Origin: Paenibacillus periandrae
GTDB lineage: Bacteria > Bacillota > Bacilli > Paenibacillales > NBRC-103111
Reading direction: 5' to 3'
NCBI RefSeq assembly: GCF_022458865.1
Contig: NZ_JAJNMU010000004.1
Location: 62,001-126,000, forward strand
DNA length: 64,000 bases
Part shown: positions 17,875 through 27,658 of the stretch, in pieces
Position numbering within the stretch: position 1 is the stretch's first letter
How the letters are laid out: each line of letters starts with the position of its first letter
Position numbers and translations under genes: made by a program
Notes under the pieces: model-generated
Database searches by the model: none
What the model was told of the DNA's origin: nothing
What the model saw: the letters and a program-made list of their open reading frames with translations, nothing else

Positions 17875-18699
17875 TCATCCTTTAACCGCACCAGCAGTAA
17901 CACCCTTCGTAATTTGCTCATTAAACAACGCATAAATAATAATCGCAGGAATCGAGGTCAGTACCATTACCGCAAACTGTGAGCCGTAATCGGAGGAATA
18001 CTGGCCTGCAAAATTCATCACGGAAAATGGCAGCGTCTTTAATGAATCCTTGCTCAAAAAGGTTGCAGCCATAATAAACTCGTTCCAGCAGGTTAAAAAT
18101 GTAGTTACGGCTATCGTGACCAACGCTGGCATCGTGAGCGGCATAATGATTTGAAAGACGATCCGATAAATGCTGCAGCCATCCATAACAGCCGATTCTT
18201 CGATGGCTGAGGGGATACTGCGCAGGAAACCGGATAAAATGAAGGTTCCGAGCGGAACCGAGACGGCTGTGTAAGGAATGATTAAACCAAGATACGAATT
18301 GGTCAAGCCAATAGCTTTGAAAATAGCAAAGTTCGGAAGCAGCGTGGCGTGAATCGGTATCATGATGCCTAACAATATCAAGGTAAAAAAGAACGAACGC
18401 ATTTTCCACTGCATCCGTGTAAAGGCGTAAGCAAGCGATAAGGACAAAAACACGGTTAAAAGTATCGTTACCGTTGATACCAATACACTGTTGAACAAAT
18501 ATTTTGGGAACTTGCCGTCCACCCATGCGTTCACATAATTTTGCCATTCCGGCTGGCTTGGCCACTTCAAAATACTGGAGGAGAAAAAGTCGCTGCTGTT
18601 CAGCAGCGAATAATTGAACAGCCAAATTAACGGGAACAGCTGCCCGAAGGCTACCAGTATAAACAGGATCCAGAGCATCGTTTTATGTTTGTTTTTCAT
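17875..18699 (-). CDS. Carbohydrate ABC transporter permease (MalG/UgpE type)
   Basis: 274 residues from the ATG at 18699. The GTG at 18708 overlaps the AGGCGG ribosome binding site. Six membrane segments, EAA loop PSAIEESAVMDGCSIYRIVF, C-terminal GVTAGAVKG. Inner-membrane partner of the permease at 18712. Third gene of a leftward binding-protein/permease/permease operon of the classical CUT1 size, distinct from the LplB/YtcP sets to the left. Confidence 0.93.
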   Translation of the reverse strand: MKNKHKTMLWILFILVAFGQLFPLIWLFNYSLLNSSDFFSSSILKWPSQPEWQNYVNAWVDGKFPKYLFNSVLVSTVTILLTVFLSLSLAYAFTRMQWKMRSFFFTLILLGIMIPIHATLLPNFAIFKAIGLTNSYLGLIIPYTAVSVPLGTFILSGFLRSIPSAIEESAVMDGCSIYRIVFQIIMPLTMPALVTIAVTTFLTCWNEFIMAATFLSKDSLKTLPFSVMNFAGQYSSDYGSQFAVMVLTSIPAIIIYALFNEQITKGVTAGAVKG

Positions 18700-18711
18700 A
18701 TTTGTCACCGC

Positions 18712-19602
18712 CTAATATTCAGCTATATCGCTGCGAATCATTTTGTTGCTTATATAGGTCGCGATTAGACAAACGAGAATAAACAGAATCGATATCGCGT
18801 TGGCATAGCCGTATTGGCTCGCGGAGAAGGCTTTATTGTACAAGTAAACAGCCAGAAATTGTGTGGAATCACCGGGACCGCCATTGGTTGTCAGAAACAC
18901 GGTTTCCATTTGCTTCAGTGCTGTAACGATCGCAAGAGTTACCTGAACAGCAATGACCGGTGAAAGCAGTGGAAGTGTAATTTTCAGGTGCAGCTTCAGA
19001 CCTGAAGCGCCATCCAGATGTGCGGCCTCATATAGCTCCTCGGGAATCCCTTTGACGCCGGCATAATAGAACAGAAGGCCCCAGCCAAAGCCTGCCCAAA
19101 TTAAAATAAACAGCAAGGAGCCAAGCGCGGTACTCGTATCGCCCAACCAGGCATGCTGCAAATATCCAAGCCCGATCAAATCCAGAATTTTATTGAGAAT
19201 CCCGAAATCAGGGTCCAGGATGCTCAACCACATTCTGGAGATGACCACTACAGAAATGACACAAGGAATGAAAAAGATCGTACGAAACACCTTTTCGGCT
19301 TTGCCGCCGATACGATCGAGCAGAACAGCGAAGGCTATACAGATCGGATGCTGCAATACGATACATCCAATTCCAAGCAGGAGCGCATTCATTAATGATC
19401 TCCAAAAGCGTGAATCCTCAAACAACAACTCCTGATAGTTTTGCCATCCGACCATTTTAACGTCCGTACCCGGGCCAAGTGTGTCAGTGAACGAATAATA
19501 CCCACTAAGCACAATCGGTGCCAGAAACGTAACCATAAATAACAAAATACCTGGAAATACAAACAGGAAAATAGCCATCTTGTTGCCAAGCACCTTTTGC
19601 AT
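18712..19602 (-). CDS. Sugar ABC transporter permease (MalF/UgpA type)
   Basis: 296 residues, six membrane segments, EAA loop PEELYEAAHLDGASGLKLHL. ATG at 19602 after AAGGAGTGAGG. Coupled to the MalG-type gene downstream (12 bp to the chosen start). Confidence 0.93.
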   Translation of the reverse strand: MQKVLGNKMAIFLFVFPGILLFMVTFLAPIVLSGYYSFTDTLGPGTDVKMVGWQNYQELLFEDSRFWRSLMNALLLGIGCIVLQHPICIAFAVLLDRIGGKAEKVFRTIFFIPCVISVVVISRMWLSILDPDFGILNKILDLIGLGYLQHAWLGDTSTALGSLLFILIWAGFGWGLLFYYAGVKGIPEELYEAAHLDGASGLKLHLKITLPLLSPVIAVQVTLAIVTALKQMETVFLTTNGGPGDSTQFLAVYLYNKAFSASQYGYANAISILFILVCLIATYISNKMIRSDIAEY

Positions 19603-19630
19603 GGTACCTCACTCCTTCCACATGGATATC

Positions 19631-19660
19631 GGTCAAGAACAGGCTGTGCTGTCCTCGACC
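19631..19660 (-). promoter_or_regulatory. Intra-operon stem-loop after the binding-protein gene
   Basis: On the minus-strand RNA the arms GGTCGAGGACAG and CTGTTCTTGACC pair over 12 bp (two G-U pairs) with a 6-nt loop and no U tract. It lies between the binding-protein stop and the permease. Such hairpins are known to keep binding-protein mRNA more abundant than permease mRNA. Confidence 0.6.
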
Positions 19661-19686
19661 CATCCCTCTATCTCTCATTGCCTTGC

Positions 19687-21051
19687 TTATTTCTTTTGTT
19701 TTTCCGCTGATGCCTGCAATTCAGCAACCAGCTGTTCCGGTGTGAAGGTGCCTGCAAAAAACTTGCCGAATGCATTTTGAACATCATCTTTAAATGCCGG
19801 TGAACCGTAGTCGATAAAAGAGGCTCCAGCAGTTGTAGAGGCCTTAACCAGGATATCGGTAAGCTGTTTTTGAACCTCGCTTTCTTTTCCGGTTAAATTG
19901 TATTTTTGTGCAGGTACAGCGGCGCCGGTTTCCCAAGCATACTTGGCCCATTGATTCGCGCTCATCAAATAATCAAAAAACTTTTTGGCTTCATCCGGGT
20001 TTTTGGAGGAGGTTGTAACTGAATATCCGCCGCCGTTCCAGGCCAGCAAATCGGATTCCTTACCCTTGCCGCCTTCGACTACCGGGAATTTGGCAACCCC
20101 AAGATTAGTACGGAACGCTTCCGGCAGCTTATCATTGGTAGCCATTCCCGCTTCCCATGAGCCCATAAACCACATAGCTGCTTTGCCTTGCGTGAACAGA
20201 TTTTGCGAAGCGCCGTAATCAGCCGTCATGAACGAATCCTGGAACATCTTGACGTCCCGCAGCTGGCTCATCAGCTGTGCTGTCTTTAAAAAGCTTGGGT
20301 CCTGGGAAAAAGTTTTCTTCTGATCAACAGCGTCCAGGATCAGGCTTTGATCGCCGCTCACGCGCTGCAGAATATTTTGGTACAGCAATCCGAAGCTCCA
20401 CAAATCTTTTCCATTGATCGACATTGGCGTAATGTTTTTAGCCCTGAAGGCTTTAGCCGCATCCAAAAGCTCGTTGTAGGTTGTTGGAACCTTGACTCCA
20501 TTATCAGCAAACATTTTTTTGTTATAATAAATCACTTCATAGTCACTATTTCGCGGAAGTCCATAAATTTTCCCGTCAAATTCGAATGATTTGTAGACAC
20601 CTGGGAAAAAGTTGTATTTGTCTCCTTCATACTCCTTGGCATTCAGTTCTTTGACGTATTTGGCTTTAACGAGCGTACCAAGCTCAGCCCCGCCATGAAC
20701 CATGGTGATGTCGATCGGTTCGTTGGAGGCCATATACGCCTTCAGCTTGTTTTTGAATGGCTCCTCAGCCAGTGCTTCCACATCAATCTTGATATTGGGA
20801 TTGTCTTTGACATAGCTGTCAATAGCCATCTGCTCGGCCAGTCCTTGTCCGGATTTGCGATCAGGCAGGTTGGAAAATAACCGCAGCGTAATTTCTTTTT
20901 TGGCACCTGAGGCTGCCGGGCTTGGCGTATTTGCAGCTGGATTTGGCGTTGTTTTCGTATCAGTGCCGGCTCCACAAGCTGCTAATGTACCAACCATTGC
21001 CACAGCCGTTGTAAGCAAAGCAGCCTTAACCATTGGATTCGTTTTCTTCAT
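19687..21051 (-). CDS. Sugar-binding lipoprotein (CUT1 family 1 binding protein)
   Basis: 454 residues with lipobox LAAC at Cys26 followed by a Thr/Pro/Ala-rich linker. The body is a family 1 binding protein of ordinary length (MYMSNEP-like KAYMASNEPIDITMVHGG; GKAAMWFMGSWEAG, a common signature segment). First gene of the leftward CUT1 operon. Divergent from the YesM/YesN pair at 21252, which is the likely regulator. Confidence 0.93.
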   Translation of the reverse strand: MKKTNPMVKAALLTTAVAMVGTLAACGAGTDTKTTPNPAANTPSPAASGAKKEITLRLFSNLPDRKSGQGLAEQMAIDSYVKDNPNIKIDVEALAEEPFKNKLKAYMASNEPIDITMVHGGAELGTLVKAKYVKELNAKEYEGDKYNFFPGVYKSFEFDGKIYGLPRNSDYEVIYYNKKMFADNGVKVPTTYNELLDAAKAFRAKNITPMSINGKDLWSFGLLYQNILQRVSGDQSLILDAVDQKKTFSQDPSFLKTAQLMSQLRDVKMFQDSFMTADYGASQNLFTQGKAAMWFMGSWEAGMATNDKLPEAFRTNLGVAKFPVVEGGKGKESDLLAWNGGGYSVTTSSKNPDEAKKFFDYLMSANQWAKYAWETGAAVPAQKYNLTGKESEVQKQLTDILVKASTTAGASFIDYGSPAFKDDVQNAFGKFFAGTFTPEQLVAELQASAEKQKK

Positions 21052-21251
21052 AAGTGAGCTCCCCCTGAATAATAAATTTGATTGTCTCGTTTGTAAGGTT
21101 CGTTTGTTACTTGGATCATAGCAAAGTGTGCGCTAAGAAACAGTAGAGAAAAAACGGGTAAAGTTTAATTTTATCGAATGTTTGGATGCCTACGTTGTGA
21201 AAACTGCCGCTGGGATATACAATACAACCAGAATCAGTATCATACCTGGAG

Positions 21252-23081
21252 ATGATCAATATAGGAAAGCTTTATTTAAACCTGAGTATCAAATATAAAA
21301 TCTTCATTCTCTTTTACCTGCTCATTGTCGTCCTTTGTTTAACGCTGGGTTATTATTCCTATCAAACCTCCAGTAAAGAAATTATTAACAAGGTCAGTAC
21401 GACCAATCTCGGAATTATTAAAGAAGTTGACAACAATATTGTGATGCTGCAAAAAAATATTGCGGATTGGATAACCGTATTCAGTCTCGCATCCGAGGTA
21501 CAAAGCCAGCTTAAGAGCAGCGTGGACTCAACCAGTGAGCTGGAAACCACGCTATATTCAGGCTCGTCCGCATCGATCATGAACCAGATGCTGCTCACGC
21601 GGAACTTTGATTATTTGGCATTGTATGGACAAGGATCAGCCCCTTTGTTTCAGGTATCCACCGATGATAGCAGCGGCGCCAACCCGTTCATTCACATTCA
21701 GGAAAGCGCGGTATACCGCAAAACCGAGGAACAGAATGGCGCTTCCTACTGGTTTCCGCTAACCGATGATAACAATGTGTTCATTCAGAATAACCGGAAT
21801 GAGAAAATCGGAATGAGCCGGATCATCCGCAATGTCAGCGATGGCAGCACGATTGGATTCATTTTCGTCGGAATTAACCAAAATACGATTCGCAACCTGT
21901 ACTTAAAAAATTTACATGATCAGAACCATGGCATCGTCATTCTCGATCAAACCGGCTCTCCGTTATTGAAGGCGGGCAAAGATTTTTTTAATATGAACAA
22001 CCCGGATTTGTCTTTTACAGCGACAAGGCAGCAAAGCGAGTCCGGTTCCATGATTATTAACAGCAATGGGGAGAAGCTGCTCCTTTCCTACAGCGGCATC
22101 AACGAAAACGGTTGGAGCATACTGTATGCGGTACCTCTGGCTTCACTGACGCAGGAGCTAAGCTCGATCAAGGTGTTTGTTATTGTATTAATTTTGGCAT
22201 GTTTGCTCCTCAGTATACCTTTTATGTTTATTTTAACTTCGATTTTAACTGCACCTCTGCGTCAATTGCTCTTGTCGATGAAACGATTTCAGAATGGCCA
22301 TTTTGATGAACGGGTGGATATTAAATATAGAGATGAAATCGGTGAATTAAGCCGAGGATACAACAGCATGGTCGCTAACATTAAAGCCTTGATCGACGAT
22401 GCCTACGTGCTTCAGCTTAAAGAAAAGGAAGCCGAGCTCAAGGCGCTTCAATCGCAAATCAATCCTCACTTTTTGTATAACATGCTGGATACGATATTTT
22501 GGGAAGCTGAAGCAGCCGGTCAAAGCCGGATCAGTGAGATGATTGTGAACCTGTCCCGATTGTTCCGTTTAAGCCTGAATCGCGGCAAAAGCTTTACCAA
22601 TGTCAAAAAGGAAAAAGAATTGATTGAATTGTATTTATCACTGCAGCAAATGCGATTCAAGGATCTTTTGGAATATCGGGTTGATATCGCGGATGAAATC
22701 GAGCCCTATGTCATTTTGAAGCTCATTCTTCAGCCTTTTATCGAAAATGCGTTAATTCACGGCATTGAGCGCAAGCGCGGCGGCGGAATTGTATCGGTTA
22801 GCGGCTCTCTGCAGGGTGATACTTTGCGATTTGTCATTGAAGATAACGGACCTGGCATGGATGCGGCAGCGATTCAACGGATACTGGCAGAACCAGCCGA
22901 CAGTGACGTGTACACAGGACAAGAAACCAGTGGCTATGCGATCCAGAATGTGAATGCCAGACTGAGACATTATTACAAGGAAGGTTATCAACTGAATTAT
23001 GAAAGTGAGCTGGGTCAAGGAACCCGAGTTGAAATTGTAATCCCAGCTATACCCGATACCCAGGAGGAACCACGTTTATGA
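21252..23081 (+). CDS. YesM-type sensor histidine kinase
   Basis: 609 residues. Two membrane segments (YKIFILFYLLIVVLCLTLGY at ~14-33 and VFVIVLILACLLLSIPFMFI at ~310) flank a ~270-residue outside sensor. Then HAMP, the His_kinase motif QSQINPHFLYNMLDTIFW with the phosphoacceptor His, and a HATPase domain (ENALIHGIE N-box; EDNGPGMD G-box). It phosphorylates the YesN-type regulator whose gene overlaps its end by 4 bp (ATGA). Likely senses sugar taken up by the divergent importer. Confidence 0.94.
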   Translation: MINIGKLYLNLSIKYKIFILFYLLIVVLCLTLGYYSYQTSSKEIINKVSTTNLGIIKEVDNNIVMLQKNIADWITVFSLASEVQSQLKSSVDSTSELETTLYSGSSASIMNQMLLTRNFDYLALYGQGSAPLFQVSTDDSSGANPFIHIQESAVYRKTEEQNGASYWFPLTDDNNVFIQNNRNEKIGMSRIIRNVSDGSTIGFIFVGINQNTIRNLYLKNLHDQNHGIVILDQTGSPLLKAGKDFFNMNNPDLSFTATRQQSESGSMIINSNGEKLLLSYSGINENGWSILYAVPLASLTQELSSIKVFVIVLILACLLLSIPFMFILTSILTAPLRQLLLSMKRFQNGHFDERVDIKYRDEIGELSRGYNSMVANIKALIDDAYVLQLKEKEAELKALQSQINPHFLYNMLDTIFWEAEAAGQSRISEMIVNLSRLFRLSLNRGKSFTNVKKEKELIELYLSLQQMRFKDLLEYRVDIADEIEPYVILKLILQPFIENALIHGIERKRGGGIVSVSGSLQGDTLRFVIEDNGPGMDAAAIQRILAEPADSDVYTGQETSGYAIQNVNARLRHYYKEGYQLNYESELGQGTRVEIVIPAIPDTQEEPRL

Positions 23082-24688
23082 TCCATTTAATGATTGTCGA
23101 TGATGAGGAAAGAGCCCGCACAGGCATACGTTCCCTGATTGATTGGACGAAGCACGATATTACAATTGCTTGTGAAGCCAGAGACGGGGCTGAGGCCCTC
23201 GAGCTGTTGAATCATATTCATGTGGATATCCTGCTCACCGATATACGTATGCCGGAGATGGACGGGCTTTCCCTGATTGAGCATGTTTCTAACGAATATC
23301 CACATATCAAATGTGTGATTATGAGCGGATACGACGAATTCGCCTATGCACAAAAAGCGCTAACTATTGGCGCCAGTGACTATCTGCTAAAGCCAAGCCG
23401 AACACAGGAAATATTGGATACGGTTCTTAAGCTTAAAGCGATCATTGAGGAGGCACGCCAACAGGAGAATACGTTGGAAAAGCTCAAGGTCGGCTTTCGC
23501 GAAAGCTTTCCGCTTTTAAAGGAGAAGACTTTAAGCCGGCTGGTGATGACAGATAATCCACCGTTCGAGCGTCTGCTGGCCAATCTGCATATGAATGGAG
23601 AGGCGTTTCCCCACCTGTTTTTTGGAATCATTGTCTTACAAATTGATAATCTGCATATGCTGCAGCGAAAGTATGATCAAGAGGATATCGAGCTGTTCAA
23701 ATACGGTGTCAAGAATATAGCCGAGGAAACGTTTTCTGCCTTATTTCGATGTGCTGCATTTGAACATCAGGATGATATCATCGTTATTTTAAATACAGAG
23801 GATTGGACAGGCAGCGATGAACTGAACCAACACGCAGCAGAGGTGCAGCAGCATATTCGTCAATATTTGAAATTCACGGTTTCAATCGGTATAGGCAGCT
23901 TTGATCCGGGTATTAGCCATCTGAGAATTTCGTATCAGGAGTCAATCCGGGCGTTGGATATGAAATATTTTATCGGTACCGAAAAGATTGTTGATTACAA
24001 GGAAACTGTCGATGATGATCCCGTTCACACCTCCTACCCTTTATCCCAGGAGAAAGCGATCATCCAGGCTGTGGCCACAGGGGATCAGAACGCTATAGCG
24101 GACAGGCTGAACGCATTTAACGAAGCGCTTAAGCCAGCCAGCACCTCGAAAGAGCATATTCAAAAGTCCATGCTTGCTCTTGTATTTGCCTTATACCGTT
24201 ATTGTATCGAGAAAAACGTAAATACGAATGACGTATTCGGTGAAAGTCTTACAGAGCTTACCCGAATTATCGAGCATTCCAGTATGGATTACATCGTACA
24301 GACATTAACGAACATCTTATTAAAAGCCAGTGAGCAATTACATGTGAAAAAAAACAGTAATAAAATGTTCCAATCCGTACTTGATTATATGGAGCATAAC
24401 TATCATAAGGACATCAATCGGGAAACCGTAGCCCGTGAAGTTTTCATTACTCCCGGATATTTAAGCTTTCTGTTCAAGCAGGAGCTTAAAACCAATTTTC
24501 TCGACCACTTGCACAAAATTCGTATCGATCACGCCTGCAGTCTGCTCCACGATCGAAGTATGAAGCTAAGTGATATTGCCCATGCCGCCGGCTATAACGA
24601 TGAAAAATACTTTTTTCAAATCTTCAAAAAGTATATCGGCATGACACCTACCCAATACAGAAACAACTTGGGCGCGGACTCCATATGA
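23078..24688 (+). CDS. YesN-type response regulator (receiver + AraC domain)
   Basis: 536 residues. Receiver domain at 1-120 with acidic DDEE near the N-terminus, phosphoacceptor Asp55 in TDIRMPEMDG and the KP lysine of YLLKPSRT. A long middle region of degenerate GGDEF character follows. The C-terminal AraC helix-turn-helix pair is clear (INRETVAREVFITPGYLSFLF; LSDIAHAAGYNDEKYFFQIF). Translationally coupled to the kinase. Probably activates the divergent 21051-17875 operon. Confidence 0.94.
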   Translation: MIHLMIVDDEERARTGIRSLIDWTKHDITIACEARDGAEALELLNHIHVDILLTDIRMPEMDGLSLIEHVSNEYPHIKCVIMSGYDEFAYAQKALTIGASDYLLKPSRTQEILDTVLKLKAIIEEARQQENTLEKLKVGFRESFPLLKEKTLSRLVMTDNPPFERLLANLHMNGEAFPHLFFGIIVLQIDNLHMLQRKYDQEDIELFKYGVKNIAEETFSALFRCAAFEHQDDIIVILNTEDWTGSDELNQHAAEVQQHIRQYLKFTVSIGIGSFDPGISHLRISYQESIRALDMKYFIGTEKIVDYKETVDDDPVHTSYPLSQEKAIIQAVATGDQNAIADRLNAFNEALKPASTSKEHIQKSMLALVFALYRYCIEKNVNTNDVFGESLTELTRIIEHSSMDYIVQTLTNILLKASEQLHVKKNSNKMFQSVLDYMEHNYHKDINRETVAREVFITPGYLSFLFKQELKTNFLDHLHKIRIDHACSLLHDRSMKLSDIAHAAGYNDEKYFFQIFKKYIGMTPTQYRNNLGADSI

Positions 24689-24713
24689 CTACAGAGACAT
24701 TAAATACGACGAA

Positions 24714-24740
24714 CAAGGTGTAACCAATGGTTACACCTTG
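24714..24740. terminator. Perfect 13-bp palindrome between convergent genes
   Basis: CAAGGTGTAACCA / TGGTTACACCTTG around a single central base. It lies between the response-regulator stop and the convergent secreted-protein gene. No long U run on either side, so it may act as a weak bidirectional terminator. Confidence 0.6.
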
Positions 24741-24799
24741 TCTGTACGCCAATTTGTCCTTCAACAGTTTGTTATATACAGCAAAGTAGGTTTATTACA

Positions 24800-26320
24800 T
24801 TATTGCAGCAGCTCGATGTCACTCCAGGTTTTTGAACGATTCTGTGTCCAATTCGTCAACGTATTGCTGTACAATTGAATCGTGTAGATATCACCTTCAC
24901 TGTCTCGGTAAAAGGAAAGTCCATCGTCAGGAGCCTTCGATAATTTACGCAGCTCCAGTGTAGGCAATACCTCGTACAAGCCGTCTTTCTGAGAGTCAGT
25001 GAGTTCGCTGGTGAGAGGGTTTAACCCTGTAGAAGGATCGATTCCCAACTCGTTCGTGTAAGACTTGCCGTACAGCCTTACAATCAACCGTCCATCGGGT
25101 TCAACCGGATTTCTTGTAGGGCTGCTAAATCCAATCGGGCTGATATCCTGTTCATTCCAGACTTCGTTGGCAAGGCGTATATTACCATTTATGTCCATAA
25201 TCGCCAGCAAACCGGAGCCGCGGAAATAAAAATCCCTGAACGGCATGCGATCTCGTGCAATCCAAACCGAGCCGTCAGTATTTTTAACAACATACTGTGG
25301 CTTATAGGGATAATTCGTGGCTGGGTGCAGTTGTCCATCTATAATCGCGAACAACTGATAGCGGCTGCCTGGCGGCGGTCCTATAACGGCTATCGGGAAA
25401 TAGGTGTACACGGCAAGCAGCTTTCGCTTGCTATCGATCTCATACAGCGTACCTTCAATCTGCAGCTTGGTATCGCCGAGGATTCCTTGTTCCTCTTTAC
25501 GCAGCTCTCCAAGCTGGAAGCCTTCATAGGTGAGGCTGTTGTCCACACGTTCAATTGCAACCTTCTTCCCCTCATAGGCTCCAGCCTGTGCTTCCTGAGC
25601 AGCCTTGTCACGAATGATTTGCACCTGCTCCTTCGCGACCCATTCCGGTTTCGTTTGCAGCTTTTTATCGATTTTCATCATGGCGTAGGTTTTATAATCT
25701 TTACCCAAGGCATCCACATACAAGGCTTCGGCATCATCATATACAATTTGCTGGAGCACTTGGTCCTGACCGCTCCATATCGACAGTCCTTCTTCAAGGC
25801 TAAATTGCAAATCCATCCTAAGTCGTGTATGAGCAAACGTCCATGTCAGCGGCATGTAGGTCACATCCCTGAACTCTAGGAACGGATATTCTTCCTTATC
25901 GTTAACAATTTGTGCACCCCATAATTGAATGGGAGCAGTGGCCACCTTGGCCGTATAGGTGCGGGTCAACAAGTTTGCTGCCTTGCCACTCTGTACGTAT
26001 TTTGTTTTCTCAAGAGCCGGGTACATCCAGTAAGGACTCGTACAGCAGCTTCTGTAAATCTTCAAGCCTTCGTCTGCGTTCCAATCGATATTCAGCTCTA
26101 GCTCTTGCATCAAGTCCCAGTTTAACGGTATGTAGGTCACATCCTTGTACACCACGAATGGATAATCCAACTGCTTGTTGTTCATAACTTGCCCGTTAAC
26201 CTTCACGGGGAATTTCACTACGCTCACTTGAACAGAGCCTGTTTCCGCCTCAGCTGTACTTGACCACAAACACCATACGAACAGCACTCCGAGCCAAGTC
26301 AGCATCGTTTTCTTTAACAT
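24800..26320 (-). CDS. Secreted protein with two copper-amine-oxidase-like N-terminal (stalk) domains
   Basis: 506 residues from the ATG at 26320 (GAGGCG eight bases upstream; the earlier ATG at 26335 has no ribosome binding site). Cleavable signal peptide: MLKKTMLTWLGVLFVWCLWS then a TAEAET cleavage area. Two repeats of the stalk type follow: KVNGQVMNN...VYKDVTYIPLNWDL and LWGAQIVND...EFRDVTYMPLTW. The remaining ~330 residues are unfamiliar, with beta-rich KVVIARD-like and YRLYGKSYTNE segments. Stalk domains of this type are common in exported Paenibacillus proteins and do not imply oxidase activity. Function unknown. Confidence 0.75.
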   Translation of the reverse strand: MLKKTMLTWLGVLFVWCLWSSTAEAETGSVQVSVVKFPVKVNGQVMNNKQLDYPFVVYKDVTYIPLNWDLMQELELNIDWNADEGLKIYRSCCTSPYWMYPALEKTKYVQSGKAANLLTRTYTAKVATAPIQLWGAQIVNDKEEYPFLEFRDVTYMPLTWTFAHTRLRMDLQFSLEEGLSIWSGQDQVLQQIVYDDAEALYVDALGKDYKTYAMMKIDKKLQTKPEWVAKEQVQIIRDKAAQEAQAGAYEGKKVAIERVDNSLTYEGFQLGELRKEEQGILGDTKLQIEGTLYEIDSKRKLLAVYTYFPIAVIGPPPGSRYQLFAIIDGQLHPATNYPYKPQYVVKNTDGSVWIARDRMPFRDFYFRGSGLLAIMDINGNIRLANEVWNEQDISPIGFSSPTRNPVEPDGRLIVRLYGKSYTNELGIDPSTGLNPLTSELTDSQKDGLYEVLPTLELRKLSKAPDDGLSFYRDSEGDIYTIQLYSNTLTNWTQNRSKTWSDIELLQ

Positions 26321-26415
26321 CTGTGCTCGCCTCATTTATACATATATTTTTCCAGCTATGAGTTAGACGCCAGATGTGTCAGAAAAGTTCTTGAGGACGA
26401 GCTTATCTAATCGAA

Positions 26416-26459
26416 GAAGCCTCCGGCTCACACTTGTCAGTGTGGAAGCTGGAGGCTTC
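26416..26459 (-). terminator. Hairpin after the metallophosphoesterase gene
   Basis: GAAGCCTCC/GGAGGCTTC outer stem, GCT/AGC and CACAC/GTGTG inner stems, 6-nt loop. It lies ~37 bp beyond the stop at 26496. The tail is TTCG, without a U run. Confidence 0.6.
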
Positions 26460-26495
26460 AGAATGGGTACATTCGATTCATCGAGAGTAAATCTA

Positions 26496-27545
26496 TCAAA
26501 CCTTCGCTTGCAGCGGCACGGTGTAATGGGCTGAATCGATCCAGCTGCGGTCCGAAAATTCGCGCCCCCGGACCACAACCTTATCCTCATAAATCTGCAC
26601 ATACATGCCCTGAGCAACATTGTCATTTCCAGAGCTGCGGGTTTTGCCAACCGAGGCATTATTGAACCAATGGAACGAATTATCCTGGTTGTAGTGATTT
26701 TCCGTGGCAAAGTTACGATGCGTATGACCCGACAAAACAAATACGTTACGGTACGGCTTAAGAATCTCACGGAATTCCTTGGCTCGGACCAACTGATGCG
26801 AGCCTCCATCCGTACCCGGAGCGGGCAGCGGCTGATGGATAAACACAAAAGCGGGTTTCCCGTCCTCATGCTGCTTCATCTGGTTGCTCAGCCAGGCCAG
26901 CTGTGCATCCGAATACCAGGCCCCCTCGCCATACTCCGGTTTATCGCCGACATAAGCTTCCTGAGACACCAATATGAAATGAAAGCCACCCATCCAGAAA
27001 TCGGTATAGGGTTGATCCTTATATCCAAAAAATTTCATAAAACGCTCTTTGGCCATAGCATCGCTCTTGCCGTTAGGCATGGTTTCCTTGGCAAACTCGC
27101 CTTTCTTATCTAACCAAATATCATAGTAATCATGATTCCCCATGTTGGCGTAAATCGGAGGAAGCTTGTAACCGTTTAATATTTTGCGCAGCAGCTTGTA
27201 ATCCGTCTCACGGCCCATATCCGTCAGATCTCCACCCAACACGATACATTCCACCGGAGATTCAAAGCTGCTGACATCTTTTAATGCGCTATGCAGCTTA
27301 TCCGTCATTATCGAGATCCCATCGGAAATATGAAGATCGCTTAACAGGAAAAAGGAAAACAGCAGCTGACTCGACGTCGGATTGATTGTCTGCTGAGCAG
27401 GTGCAGGAGTAGTTACAGCTGTGGAATCAGATTCGGCATGCAGCGGTTTTTCATGATCAAGCACATATTTCCATATTGTACCGCCACCTGCGAGAACCCC
27501 CAGGATAGCCAGCATTCTTTTGACAAATTGCCTTCTGGACATCAT
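26496..27545 (-). CDS. Tat-exported calcineurin-like metallophosphoesterase
   Basis: 349 residues from the ATG at 27545 (AGGTGG nine bases upstream). The N-terminus MMSRRQFVKR is a twin-arginine motif ahead of the hydrophobic stretch MLAILGVLAGGGTIW, so export by Tat in a folded, metal-loaded state is expected. The phosphoesterase motifs occur in order: DLHISD, GGDLTD, GNHDYYD, FIHQPLP and SGHTHRN, which bind a di-metal centre. Substrate unknown; secreted phosphodiesterase or phosphatase. Monocistronic. Confidence 0.88.
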   Translation of the reverse strand: MMSRRQFVKRMLAILGVLAGGGTIWKYVLDHEKPLHAESDSTAVTTPAPAQQTINPTSSQLLFSFFLLSDLHISDGISIMTDKLHSALKDVSSFESPVECIVLGGDLTDMGRETDYKLLRKILNGYKLPPIYANMGNHDYYDIWLDKKGEFAKETMPNGKSDAMAKERFMKFFGYKDQPYTDFWMGGFHFILVSQEAYVGDKPEYGEGAWYSDAQLAWLSNQMKQHEDGKPAFVFIHQPLPAPGTDGGSHQLVRAKEFREILKPYRNVFVLSGHTHRNFATENHYNQDNSFHWFNNASVGKTRSSGNDNVAQGMYVQIYEDKVVVRGREFSDRSWIDSAHYTVPLQAKV

Positions 27546-27658
27546 ATGCATACGCCACCTGTTCTATCTAAAAATCTGATGATAGCAGAAGTATAACATA
27601 CAAATCTTCATCATTTCTTAATAATTCTAGTTTTCCTTAAAATAATCTCATGTACCCT